From Streptomyces sp. NBC_01262 (GTDB lineage: Bacteria; Actinomycetota; Actinomycetes; Streptomycetales; Streptomycetaceae): a stretch of DNA of 64,000 bases. Within the stretch, counting starts at the first letter, position 1; the number at the start of each line of letters is the position of its first letter. Shown piece after piece: positions 41,073 through 50,365 of this stretch. The position numbers and the translations under genes are program-made. The stretch is from positions 124,001 through 188,000 of the forward strand of contig NZ_CP108462.1 in assembly GCF_036226365.1 (NCBI RefSeq), given 5' to 3'. The notes under the pieces are model-generated. The model had not been told where the DNA came from and searched no databases. It saw only the letters and a list, made by a program, of their open reading frames with translations.

Positions 41073-41828
41073 ATGCCGGGAGGCAGGCTCACCCAGACCG
41101 AACGCCAGCAGATCGCGCTGGGGCTGGCCGACAGCCTCCCCTACGCCGAGATCGCCCGACGCCTCGACCGTCCGACCTCGACGATCACCCGTGAGGTGAT
41201 GCGCAACGGCGGCCCCACCGCCTACCGCGCCGACCTGGCCCACCGCGCCACCGAACGCCGCGCCCACCGGCGCAGGCCCGCCTCCTCCCGAGGACCGGAA
41301 TCAGTCCCCCAGCCGCACGGACGCGACGCCGAGGCCGTGGCCGAATACGAGGAGACGCTCACCACCGTCCTCATGGCCTCGGGCCTGACCAAGATGACAG
41401 CCCGAGTGCTGACCTGCCTGTTCACCACCGACGCGGGCAGCCTCACCGCGTCCCAACTCGCCCAGCGCCTCCAGGTCAGCCCGGCGTCCATCTCCAAGGC
41501 CATCACCTTCCTGGAGAGCCAGAGCCTTGTCCGCCGAGAACGCGACGAACGCCGCCGCGACCGCTACGTCGTCGACGACGAACTCTTCTACCAGGCGACG
41601 ATCGCCGGCGCCCGATCCAACGACCGGCTCGTCGAAACCGCACGCCAAGGCGTCGCCATCCTCGGCCCCAACACCCCCGCCGCCACCCGCCTGGAGAACA
41701 TCGCCCGCTTCCTCGACTTCATCAGCGAAAGCATCACCCGCGCCGCCGAACAGGCCCGCGAAGTCCTCCACACCAAACGCGAATCAACCTCGAACGACAC
41801 CGCCCGACCAAGTCCGGACCGCGGCTAG
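41073..41828 (+). CDS. Transcriptional regulator: IS30-type HTH fused to a MarR/GbsR-like winged helix
   Basis: A 251-residue protein from ATG 41073 (an upstream in-frame start at 41016 is possible). Residues 1-65 match the DNA-binding HTH_38 head of IS30 transposases: RLTQTERQQIALGLADSLPY, EIARRLDRPTSTITREVMRN and AYRADLAHRATERRAHRR. Residues ~85-170 form a MarR/GbsR winged helix: LMASGLTKMTARVLTCLFTT, LTASQLAQRLQVSPASISKA, then LVRRERDERRRDRYVVDDE. A helical dimerisation tail follows. It thus carries two separate DNA-binding units. Divergent from the DUF4097 gene across a region with six related hexamer sites. Confidence 0.82.
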   Translation: MPGGRLTQTERQQIALGLADSLPYAEIARRLDRPTSTITREVMRNGGPTAYRADLAHRATERRAHRRRPASSRGPESVPQPHGRDAEAVAEYEETLTTVLMASGLTKMTARVLTCLFTTDAGSLTASQLAQRLQVSPASISKAITFLESQSLVRRERDERRRDRYVVDDELFYQATIAGARSNDRLVETARQGVAILGPNTPAATRLENIARFLDFISESITRAAEQAREVLHTKRESTSNDTARPSPDRG

Positions 41829-41995
41829 ACGGCCCGTCGCACCGAGGCCTCCGCTGCTTGACGAAGCGTCAGCCGACGAGGTCGAACAGATCGGCGACAT
41901 CCGCGAAGACTCGGTCTCCCGCCGAGGTCGGCTGCGGGCTTGATGAACTCCGCGGGATGCTGCCTGCTCTCGTACGGGTCGGATGTCGGTGGTAG

Positions 41996-42975
<980 letters not shown>

Positions 42976-43044
42976 CGCTTCTCGTCTTCTCGTCTTCTCG
43001 TTCGCTGTTGTCGCGCAGGTGGTCATTGTCCGGCGGGGAAGCGG

Positions 43045-43125
43045 GGCCTGGGTTGCCGTCGTAGGCGTCCATGCTGCACTTGGTGGCGTGGTACATGGAG
43101 TTGCCGGGGACGTTGGACGCGCTAC
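43045..43125 (-). pseudogene. Fragment of a short-chain dehydrogenase
   Basis: Minus-strand text [20 protein letters not shown] contains the SDR catalytic Tyr-x-x-x-Lys (YHATK) in the usual GxSxYxATK context, but only about 25 residues are recognisable before the neighbouring genes begin. The rest of the enzyme is absent. It sits between the spermidine-synthase-like gene and the aldo/keto reductase and marks a past deletion. Confidence 0.5.
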
Positions 43126-43853
43126 AGGCCAGTGCCTGTTTCCGTCCTCGCCACGTAGACGGTGTTGGTCGCGGTTGCACCCTGCAGCGGGTTGTCGAAC
43201 TCGACGACGTGGGCTTCCGATTCCGCGAAGACCTCCGCGAGCACCGCGTTGAACTGTTCGTCCGGTGCGTCGTTCGACCACAGGGCGAAGACGCCGTCGG
43301 GGTGGAGGCGCTCGGCCAGTGCGCGCAGTCCCGCAGGCTGGTAGAGCGCCGCGTGGCGGGGGTGCAGCACATGACGAGGTGAGTGGTCGACGTCCAGCAG
43401 GATGGCGTGGAAACGACGGTCCGGCGTCTGCGGATCAAGGCCGTGCGGGTCTCCGGCCAGCGCGAAGAAGTCGCCGTGGACCAGCCGGCAGCGGGGGTCC
43501 GACGCCAGCCCGGCGCCCAGCGGCACCAGCCCGCGCTCATGCCACTCGATCACTTCACCGAGTGTCTCGACCACGATCAGCGAGCGCACCCGGGGGTCGT
43601 CCAGCGCCGCCTGAGCGGTGTATCCGAGACCGAGACCGCCCACGGCGACGTCCAGGTCAGTGCCTGGTAGCTTCGCCAGGCCCAGCTGGGTGAGCGCGAT
43701 CTCCCCCGCCGTGAAGAGGCTGGACATCAGGAACTCGTCGCCGAGCTTCACCTCGTACACATCGTCGCCCGACGCCGGGTCCCGTCGACGCCGCAGACTG
43801 ATGTCGCCCATCGGCGTCGGACGCCAGTCGATCTCCTCGAAACGCGCGCTCAT
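43122..43853 (-). CDS. Spermidine/spermine synthase-like methyltransferase-fold protein
   Basis: A 243-residue Rossmann-fold protein. Residues ~15-45 form the N-terminal beta region ([20 protein letters not shown]). [20 protein letters not shown] is the glycine-rich nucleotide loop, [20 protein letters not shown] the acidic strand, and [20 protein letters not shown] the catalytic-loop region with LDVDHSP. True spermidine synthases have a YDVIxxD.-type aspartate here; this one has DVDH, so polyamine synthesis is uncertain. It is probably an S-adenosylmethionine-related transferase of unknown substrate. Alone in its transcription unit. Confidence 0.75.
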   Translation of the reverse strand: MSARFEEIDWRPTPMGDISLRRRRDPASGDDVYEVKLGDEFLMSSLFTAGEIALTQLGLAKLPGTDLDVAVGGLGLGYTAQAALDDPRVRSLIVVETLGEVIEWHERGLVPLGAGLASDPRCRLVHGDFFALAGDPHGLDPQTPDRRFHAILLDVDHSPRHVLHPRHAALYQPAGLRALAERLHPDGVFALWSNDAPDEQFNAVLAEVFAESEAHVVEFDNPLQGATATNTVYVARTETGTGL

Positions 43854-44040
43854 CCGTTCGCCTTCCTGGTCACCGGTGTCCCCACCGCGACCCTACTGCC
43901 GGTGGTCGAGGTGAAACGCAGACTCACCCCGTTCCCCTGCCAGGTCAACGAGGTCGACGTCCGGGTTCAGCGCGGATACGACAGCCTGAGTCGGTCCGTG
44001 CCAGCGGGGCCTTCGCTTCCGAACCCGCCCGCATCGGCGG

Positions 44041-44076
44041 CGGGCGCCTGACCGACGTTCGTCGGTCAGGCGCCCG
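44041..44076 (-). terminator. Strong hairpin terminator
   Basis: CGGGCGCCTGACCGAC pairs perfectly over 16 bp with GTCGGTCAGGCGCCCG around the loop GTTC, 19 bases beyond the stop of the leftward tannase-like gene. It is the longest perfect hairpin I found in the window. Confidence 0.85.
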
Positions 44077-44094
44077 GGCTGTCCGGACCGGTGG

Positions 44095-45849
44095 TCACTT
44101 CTTGATGACGGACTCCACCCAGCTGATGAAGTTCGTCGTCGAGTTGCCGGTGCGCTCGGCCTGCGTGTGTGCTTGGGCCCACACGGTGGCGAAGTCGACG
44201 TCGCGGATGCCGTAGTTCTGCAGAGCCAGTGCGACGTTGATCTCGGTGGTGTTGCCCGTGTCGCCCTGCATGATGCCGGTGCGGATGCGCCAGTGCCGCG
44301 CCACCTGCGACTGCCGGTAGCCGTCGAAGGCGGGCGAGAGGAAGTACAGCGGGTTGTAGGCGTCGGCCCGCCAGGCCATGTCCTTGCCGACGCTGTCCTT
44401 CTGGGCGAAGTCGCTGTCGTAGGCCGAGGCGCCGTAGGCGGAGTCCCAGTCGGAGTACGTGGCGTACGTCGCCTCGTTCGCCTTGATGACGTCACGGGTG
44501 AGCGGTGCGAAGTGTGACGGGGCGTTGAGCCCCATCGCGAAGACGCTGTTCTCGCCCTGTCCGCGGGAGTATCCGTCGAACGCGCCGACCGGCTTGTTCG
44601 CGTTCTTCTGGCTGTTGACGAAGCCTTCGAGGCCGGACACCGTGGCGATGTTGGTCGTGGCGTCGTAGGTGACCCAGGTGCTGCTGGTGTTGAGGTAGGC
44701 GATGTAGTCGGCGACCGTCGCGTACGTGGTCGAGGTGCCCGTCGAGCCCGATCCGGGCGGGCCGCCCTGCGTCGTGATGGTGTACGGGAAGGTGTTGTCG
44801 GCCAGGAAGTTGTTCAGCGAGGTGGTGATCACCTCGATCAGGTGGTCGTAGTAGCTGCCGGACAAGTAGACGCCGCTGCTGGACTCGGTCAGCTTCAGGC
44901 GCCTGCCCTTCTCGTCGCGCAGACCCAGGCGGTTGACGTACTTGGGCCAGGCCTTCGCGAGGTCCGTCGAGTAGGCGCTGGTCCACGTGGTGGACGCGCG
45001 CGTGCCGGCCGAGGCGAACTGGCCCATGTTCCACTCGTAGGACAGGTTGGCCTCCTGCAGGTTGGTGATCGGGCACCAGGCCATGACGCCGGCGACCGCG
45101 TCGCTGAGGGGCCGGCCCTTGGCGTCCTCCATCGCCGCGCCGATCGTGCGCAGGTACGGGTAGTACAGGGGGCTGTCGCCGGACGTGCCCGCCACGGTGT
45201 CCTGGGCGCCGCCGCCGCTCATACCGAACAGGACGATGTCGTCCGTGCTGCCGGGCAGGACGCTCCGGTTGTACCGGAGGAAGCGGACCGCGGCCTTCAG
45301 GTCGGTCACGCCCCAGGGGGCCGCGTCGGAGCGGGTGCTGGTCGAGCTGTTCCGGCCGCGCAGACCCGGCCACACGTAGATGAGCCCGGCTTCCAGGTAC
45401 TCCGACACGCTGCTGTAGGTGTACGACGTGGCCGGCGCCTGCTGGGCGTAGCCGGGGGTGTTGACCGGGATCACCATCGGCGCCGTGCGTCCCGAGTAGG
45501 CGCCGACGGTGCCCTTCGGGTTGGCCTTCGCGGTGTACGTGGTCCCGTCGCTGTTCGCGGTGGCCGTCAGATAGGCGCCCGGCACGTAGATCGACAGGTT
45601 CTCGTAGTCCGTCGCGGCTGGGTTCGCGACGTAGATCTTCCCGATCTGGTAGTACACGTCGTTGGTCGAGTCGTACGACCAGGCGGTGGAATCGAACTCC
45701 AGCGAGTACGCCGACGACGTGCTCGACGAGCTGCTCGACGATGACGTGCTGGCGAAAGCCGAGCCTGCCGCGCCCTCGGCCACTCCGAACGCGGCCAGGG
45801 CCGCGGCGCCCGTGACGCTCCGAATAACCGTTCTGCGGTTGATGTCCAC
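44095..45849 (-). CDS. Secreted tannase/feruloyl-esterase-like alpha/beta-hydrolase (subtype B tannase-like)
   Basis: A 584-residue exported hydrolase. DINRRTVIRSVTGAAALAAF is a Tat-type signal, followed by a long serine linker. The fold includes ENLSIYVPGAYLTATANSDG, YLEAGLIYVWPGLRGRNSST, then DLKAAVRFLRYNRSVLPGST and VLFGMSGGGAQDTVAGTSGD with Gly-Met-Ser-Gly-Gly as nucleophile elbow. VMAWCPITNLQEANLSYEWN and NVALALQNYGIRDVDFATVW resemble the bacterial tannase group, whose catalytic His is near the end. It would release gallate or similar aromatic acids from plant esters outside the cell. Confidence 0.75.
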   Translation of the reverse strand: MDINRRTVIRSVTGAAALAAFGVAEGAAGSAFASTSSSSSSSSTSSAYSLEFDSTAWSYDSTNDVYYQIGKIYVANPAATDYENLSIYVPGAYLTATANSDGTTYTAKANPKGTVGAYSGRTAPMVIPVNTPGYAQQAPATSYTYSSVSEYLEAGLIYVWPGLRGRNSSTSTRSDAAPWGVTDLKAAVRFLRYNRSVLPGSTDDIVLFGMSGGGAQDTVAGTSGDSPLYYPYLRTIGAAMEDAKGRPLSDAVAGVMAWCPITNLQEANLSYEWNMGQFASAGTRASTTWTSAYSTDLAKAWPKYVNRLGLRDEKGRRLKLTESSSGVYLSGSYYDHLIEVITTSLNNFLADNTFPYTITTQGGPPGSGSTGTSTTYATVADYIAYLNTSSTWVTYDATTNIATVSGLEGFVNSQKNANKPVGAFDGYSRGQGENSVFAMGLNAPSHFAPLTRDVIKANEATYATYSDWDSAYGASAYDSDFAQKDSVGKDMAWRADAYNPLYFLSPAFDGYRQSQVARHWRIRTGIMQGDTGNTTEINVALALQNYGIRDVDFATVWAQAHTQAERTGNSTTNFISWVESVIKK

Positions 45850-45939
45850 CCGTAGACCTCCGTGTGCAGCGGGTTGTGGTCACAGCCGTGTCGGGCTGTG
45901 CGGCTCTTTCGAGTTCCAGACTGCCGGTCGGAGCACCAA

Positions 45940-45975
45940 GATTGTTTACAATTTCGATGATAATTTTGTGAGAAC
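45940..45975. promoter_or_regulatory. AT-rich control region of the tannase-like gene
   Basis: GATTGTTTACAATTTCGATG and the following ATAATTTTGTGAG stand out from the GC-rich surroundings about 100 bases upstream of the tannase-like start. ATTGT-T-TACAAT is almost perfectly palindromic, and TATCAT on the minus strand could be a -10 element. The palindrome is a candidate operator. Confidence 0.5.
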
Positions 45976-46083
45976 CCTCACCGCGCGGGTTGCCTGCCCG
46001 GCTGGACCAGGCGGTGGTGCCGAGCAACTCGCGATTGATGGTGGCGAAACCCGAGGGTCGGACCGCCCCCCCACCACGGCCGG

Positions 46084-46557
46084 TTACGGGCGGGCCTCCG
46101 GGACCTCCGATTGCGGCATGAGGTTGCGGGCGAGCACATCCAACGCTTCCGAGATCTCCCTCAGCCGCCGCGGGTCATCAGATCCGAGTGCCGCGGAGAG
46201 GGCATCCTCGATGCCGACGGCGCGGACCTGCGCTACCCGCTGGGAGACCTCCGTGGCCTGACGCACGAGCACACGGCGCCGGTCGTCGGGATCCGGCGCC
46301 GTCTGCACCGATCCGGCTTCCTTCAGCCGGGCGATGGCCGTGGACACCTGGCTCTGCGGCAGGCCGGTACGGGCGGCGATCTCGCCGATGGCGGTGTCGG
46401 GGTGGGCGGCGATATCGCTGGCGACGATGAGCACCAGCCGGGCGCTGCCGGCATACCGGCCACCGCCGCCCGGAGGCTCAGGCAAGGCCTCCTCGCCGAT
46501 CTTCATCAGGGCGCGTCCCAGCAGGAACAGCTCGACTCCGTTCACGTCGGCCAACAT
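46084..46557 (-). CDS. MarR family transcriptional regulator
   Basis: A 157-residue regulator from ATG 46557; an ATG at 46575 would add six residues but lies inside the operator. After the first helix (VELFLLGRALMKIGEEAL) and the glycine-rich PEPPGGGGRYA comes the winged helix. TAIGEIAARTGLPQSQVSTA IARLKEAGS contains the recognition helix, and VQTAPDPDDRRRVLVRQA the wing with the DxRR motif. The C-terminal helices dimerise. It is divergent from an alpha/beta-hydrolase gene, which it most likely represses through a palindrome in the 100-base gap. Confidence 0.87.
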   Translation of the reverse strand: MLADVNGVELFLLGRALMKIGEEALPEPPGGGGRYAGSARLVLIVASDIAAHPDTAIGEIAARTGLPQSQVSTAIARLKEAGSVQTAPDPDDRRRVLVRQATEVSQRVAQVRAVGIEDALSAALGSDDPRRLREISEALDVLARNLMPQSEVPEARP

Positions 46558-46569
46558 ACATCCAATTAG

Positions 46570-46603
46570 ATCCATCGAGATTGATGCATCTAGTTCGATG
46601 GAT
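46570..46603. promoter_or_regulatory. MarR operator between divergent genes
   Basis: ATCCATCGA (46570-46578) is the exact complement of TCGATGGAT (46595-46603), with the inner palindrome GATGCATC near its centre. It overlaps the upstream alternative start of the MarR gene and lies 55 bases before the hydrolase start, suited to repress both. Confidence 0.7.
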
Positions 46604-46657
46604 TACGGTGGACGAAGGACGCGTCGGAAGGACCGCCGCGCACAAGGGGGAACCACC

Positions 46658-47491
46658 ATGCCCAAGACCACCGGCACGCTCACCGTTCCCGGCGCGGTCC
46701 TGCACTACGAGGTCTGCGGCACGGGCCCGCTGCTGCTCATCTCGCAAAGCGGTGAGGGCGACGCCGACCGCACCATCGACCTCGTCGCCCACCTCACCGA
46801 TTCCTACACCGTGGTCACCTACGACCGGCGCGGGCTGTCCCGCAGCCGGCTCGACGCTCCCGAACGCGGCGCCACGCTGGCCGAGCACGGCGACGACGTC
46901 CACCGCCTCCTGGCCTCACTAACGGACATCCCCGCCCTCATGCTCGGCTGCAGCCTCGGAGCCGTCATAGGCATGCACACCGCCATACGGCACCCCGAAC
47001 AGATCGACACCCTCATCGCCCACGAGCCCGTCGCCCCACGCCTGCTGCCCGACCACGACCGCGCCCACCACGAACGCGAACTCGCCGCTCTTCAGGACCT
47101 CTACCTCCGGCAGGGCCTCAGCGCAGCCCTCCCCGAGATCGCCAGAACACTGGGCATCGACCCCGCCGCCACGGACGCCGAACCCGAACTGACACCCCAG
47201 CCGATCAACGCCCTGCGCGCCACCAACTTCGACTACTTCATCCGGCACGACTTCACCGCGGTCGTCCACGACACCCTCGACGTCGCCGCACTGAAGGTGG
47301 TCAGTACGCGCATCGTGCCCGCCGCCGGACGCACCACCCCGCGGACCGTTTTCGACTACCGATGCGCAACGACCCTGGCCACCCTGCTCGGCCGCGAACT
47401 GCAGGAGCTGCCCGGCGGCCACAACGGAAACACCAGCCACCCGCGGGCTTACGCAACACGCATCCGGGAGATCCTGAACGACGCACGATGA
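46658..47491 (+). CDS. Alpha/beta-hydrolase
   Basis: A 277-residue alpha/beta-hydrolase starting MPKTTGTLTVPGAVLHYEVC after GGGGGA. LLLISQSGEGDADRTIDLVA includes the oxyanion region, where the common HG is replaced by SQSG. VVTYDRRGLSRSRLDAPERG follows, and PALMLGCSLGAVIGMHTAIR is the nucleophile elbow Gly-Cys-Ser-Leu-Gly. The catalytic His lies in LPGGHNGNTSHPRAYATRIR. It is divergently paired with a MarR regulator, a common arrangement for inducible detoxifying hydrolases. The substrate is unknown. Confidence 0.88.
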   Translation: MPKTTGTLTVPGAVLHYEVCGTGPLLLISQSGEGDADRTIDLVAHLTDSYTVVTYDRRGLSRSRLDAPERGATLAEHGDDVHRLLASLTDIPALMLGCSLGAVIGMHTAIRHPEQIDTLIAHEPVAPRLLPDHDRAHHERELAALQDLYLRQGLSAALPEIARTLGIDPAATDAEPELTPQPINALRATNFDYFIRHDFTAVVHDTLDVAALKVVSTRIVPAAGRTTPRTVFDYRCATTLATLLGRELQELPGGHNGNTSHPRAYATRIREILNDAR

Positions 47492-47630
47492 GGATGAGGC
47501 AGCTCACGCCGTTACACAACCGCCGGGCGCCTGTGCGGGCGCTGTGTGCCCGCAGCCGCAGAAGCCAGACATCCCCTCCGTAGCGTCTGCGCGGAGCGCT
47601 CGCAAGGATCCCGGTGAGGGGGAGGGAAGC

Positions 47631-48722
47631 ATGTCACTGACCGGTACAGCGCTGCTGGCACTGCTGATCGCCCTGTGCACCGTCGTCGTGCTCGGCACGC
47701 TGTTCTTGTGGCCGTCGCAGATGCCGCGGCACGCGAGCTCCGGCGTGCGGCGTTGCATGGTCTGGCTGACCCGGCTGCTTTTGATCGGCCTGTGCCAGGC
47801 GACGGCCATCGCGGCCGTGGCCGGGTGGATCAACGACGGGTTCGGGCTGTACACCTCGTGGGGTGACTTGCTCGGCACCACAGCCAAGACAGAGGTGACG
47901 GCCGCCGGAGGCATGGCTGGGCCCCCTGCGATCAGTGCGCGTTTCACGCGCGGCAGCGACGCGATATTCACCACCTACTTCCGTGGGCACGCCTCGCATC
48001 TGGCCGGCCAGGTACGAGTGTGGACTCCCCCGCAGTACGACGAGCCTGCTTACCGCCACAGCCGCTTTCCCGTGGTCATGCTCCTCCACGGCGTGCCCGG
48101 TTCCCCCGAGTCCTGGATCGAGGCCGGTGGGTTCCCGCGTGTCGTGAAAGCACTCCTCGCGGAGGACCGGGTCAAGCCGTTCATCCTGGTCCTGCCGGTC
48201 ATCAACCCCGGGTATGTCGACACCGACTGCAGTGACATCGGGTCCGCCAAGAACGCGACATGGCTGGTGAAGGACGTTCGAGGCCTGGTCGACTACCGCT
48301 TCCGTACGATCTCCGGCCCGCGTGGCTGGGGACTGATGGGCATCTCCACGGGCGCGTTGTGTGCCGCGAAACTGCCCCTGCAGTTCCCGGACGTCTTCCG
48401 GACAGGCGTCAGCTTGGACCCGGACCCGATGGCGGGCGACCCTGACGTGATCTCGCAGCCGACGGCACGCCGGCTCAACAGCCCGCTGTGGCTGGTCCGG
48501 CACCGCCACCCGAGAGTGTCACTGCTTCTCGCCACTTCCTCCGGTGATCGGTCCAGCCCTCCCGCGAACATCGAGGCCCTTCGCCTGGCGGCCCGAAGGC
48601 CGACCGACGTGACGGCTTTCGTCCTGGCGAGCGGCGGGCACAACTGGCACACGTGGCAGCAGATGTACCCGACCGTGCTGCCCTGGCTCAGCTCCCGCCT
48701 CTCCTCGCCGGAGCCACTCTGA
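47631..48722 (+). CDS. Membrane-anchored esterase (antigen 85/esterase D-like fold)
   Basis: A 363-residue protein with two N-terminal membrane helices (LLALLIALCTVVVLGTLFLW and LTRLLLIGLCQATAIAAVAG), then an extracellular catalytic domain. FPVVMLLHGVPGSPESWIEA is the oxyanion-hole strand, KPFILVLPVINPGYVDTDCS follows, and RGWGLMGISTGALCAAKLPL has the nucleophile elbow Gly-Ile-Ser-Thr-Gly. LASGGHNWHTWQQM carries the catalytic His. The fold matches mycolyltransferase/esterase D relatives common in actinobacteria. Start ATG 47631 follows GGGAGGGAAGC. It would act on esters at the cell surface; the substrate is unknown. Confidence 0.85.
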   Translation: MSLTGTALLALLIALCTVVVLGTLFLWPSQMPRHASSGVRRCMVWLTRLLLIGLCQATAIAAVAGWINDGFGLYTSWGDLLGTTAKTEVTAAGGMAGPPAISARFTRGSDAIFTTYFRGHASHLAGQVRVWTPPQYDEPAYRHSRFPVVMLLHGVPGSPESWIEAGGFPRVVKALLAEDRVKPFILVLPVINPGYVDTDCSDIGSAKNATWLVKDVRGLVDYRFRTISGPRGWGLMGISTGALCAAKLPLQFPDVFRTGVSLDPDPMAGDPDVISQPTARRLNSPLWLVRHRHPRVSLLLATSSGDRSSPPANIEALRLAARRPTDVTAFVLASGGHNWHTWQQMYPTVLPWLSSRLSSPEPL

Positions 48723-48792
48723 CCGACGGAACCGGATGTCGGCCCGCCGACTGTCAGGAGCTGAGTGAGCCACGGCGGAGACCTGGCGGCCT

Positions 48793-48981
48793 CTATCGCT
48801 TCAGGGCCCTGTACCTCTTGAGGAGGGCGGTGATCTTCTCCTGGTCCGCCGTGTCGTTGAGCTCCGCGAGGAGATCGTCAGGGCAGAGTTCGTAGAGATC
48901 GCCCCACCACCGACGTCCCCTGTTGTCCCAGATGCGATAGCCGCCCGGCACGCCTCGGGCCACGTACCTTCTCCGACTCAC
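48793..48981 (-). CDS. Small conserved-looking hypothetical protein
   Basis: About 62 residues from GTG 48981 (longer versions from ATG 49008 are possible). The text VARGVPGGYRIWDNRGRRWW then GDLYELCPDDLLAELNDT and ITALLKRYRALKR has natural composition: an N-terminal beta-rich WDN..RRWWG part and a C-terminal helix. It appears to be a free-standing small protein of unknown role, immediately downstream of and convergent with the esterase gene. The sequence GGTGAAAG sits just before the GTG. Confidence 0.6.
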   Translation of the reverse strand: MSRRRYVARGVPGGYRIWDNRGRRWWGDLYELCPDDLLAELNDTADQEKITALLKRYRALKR

Positions 48982-49300
48982 GCTTTCACCGTAGCGGGCG
49001 CGGCCCATGGCCGCCCAGCGTGTTTCCGCCCGCCGCCGAGGCTCACCCGGCACCTGTCAGAAGTCGGCAGCAGGAGTGACGGTCAAACAGCGCGATGCGG
49101 CAGAGGGTCGCGAGCGCTTCCCGCGTCGGTCCGGCTCCATGGCAACGCGGACACCAGCGAGATCGACCTCGGTGAGGTGAACAAGACCAATCGGACGCCA
49201 CGCCGCGGCGCCCTGAGGATCTCCCGTGTGCCGTGGCGCTCCGCGCGGATAGGGTGGACGGTGATCGACAGGGAAGGGCTGGGCGAGGGCGGCGGACAGC

Positions 49301-50365
49301 GTGGGCGGTGCCGAGGAGAGCAGGAGCACGGGCACCGGGCGCCCGACGTCACGGGACGTCGCCCGGCTCGCCGGTGTGTCGCACACCGCGGTGTCCTTCG
49401 TGTTCAACGGCCGGGCCGAGGGCAACCTCTCGCCCGCCACCCAGGAACGCATCCGGCAGGCAGCGGCCCGGCTGGGCTACCGCCCCGACCCGGTGGCCCG
49501 CGGTCTGCGCAGTCGCCGTACGGCCGTGATCGGGCTGGTCACCGATGAGATCGCGTCCTCGCCGTTCGCCGGCAGGCTACTGCGCGGCGCCATGGAGACC
49601 GCCTGGGACAGCGACCATCTCGTCCTCACCGTCGACTCCGGCGGTGACCCGGCCAAGGAGGACGCGGCCGTCGCGGAACTGCTCAACCGGCGCGTGGACG
49701 GCATCATCTACGCGGCCATGTCACTGCGCCGGGTCCGCGTCCCCGAGGGCCTGCACCGCACCCACTCCGTGCTGGCCAACTGCCTGCCCGAGGACGGCTC
49801 CCTGCCCGCCGTGGTCCCTGCCGAGCGCGCCGGTGGCCGTACCGCGGCCCGGCTGCTGCTCGGTGCGGGCCACCGCCGGCTCGCCGTGATCGGCGGTCTG
49901 GACGACATCGCCTCGGTGGAACGTACCCGCGGCTTCCGGGAGGCGCTGCGCGCCGAGGGCGTCACCGTGCCCGAGGAGTGGATCGTACGCGGCGGCGGGG
50001 AGATCTCCGCGGGATACGCGGGGGCGCTGCGCCTGCTCGACGGGGTCGAGCCGGGCCGTCGCCCCACGGGCGTCCTGTGCTACAACGACCGGGTCGCGGC
50101 GGGTGTCCTGCACGCCGCGACCCGGCTCGGGATCGACGTGCCCGCCGATCTGTCCGTGGTCGGTTACGACGACCAGGAGCACATGGCCGCGTTCCTCACA
50201 CCGCCGCTCACCTCGGTCGCGCTGCCGCACCGGGCGATGGGCGAGGCGGCGGCCCGGCTGCTCCTGGACGCCATCGAAGCCGGCCGTACGCCGCCCGCGA
50301 CCGTCCGGCGCCTGGCCTGCCCTGTGGTCAGCCGCGCCTCCGTGGGTCCGGCGCCCACCCGGTGA
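49301..50365 (+). CDS. LacI family transcriptional regulator of the fructan locus
   Basis: A 354-residue LacI/GalR repressor. The HTH and hinge are at residues ~15-70: RPTSRDVARLAGVSHTAVSF with VFNGRAEGNLSPATQERIRQ, then LGYRPDPVARGLRSRRT. The periplasmic-binding-type effector domain follows, e.g. TAVIGLVTDEIASSPFAGRL and PADLSVVGYDDQEHMAAFLT. GTG 49301 is taken as start. It is convergent with, and overlaps by 38 bases, the GH32 gene of the adjacent operon. It most likely represses that operon and the secreted GH32 through CTAAC-TCG-GTTAG-type sites at 54965-55059, with a fructose oligomer as inducer. Confidence 0.9.
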   Translation: MGGAEESRSTGTGRPTSRDVARLAGVSHTAVSFVFNGRAEGNLSPATQERIRQAAARLGYRPDPVARGLRSRRTAVIGLVTDEIASSPFAGRLLRGAMETAWDSDHLVLTVDSGGDPAKEDAAVAELLNRRVDGIIYAAMSLRRVRVPEGLHRTHSVLANCLPEDGSLPAVVPAERAGGRTAARLLLGAGHRRLAVIGGLDDIASVERTRGFREALRAEGVTVPEEWIVRGGGEISAGYAGALRLLDGVEPGRRPTGVLCYNDRVAAGVLHAATRLGIDVPADLSVVGYDDQEHMAAFLTPPLTSVALPHRAMGEAAARLLLDAIEAGRTPPATVRRLACPVVSRASVGPAPTR

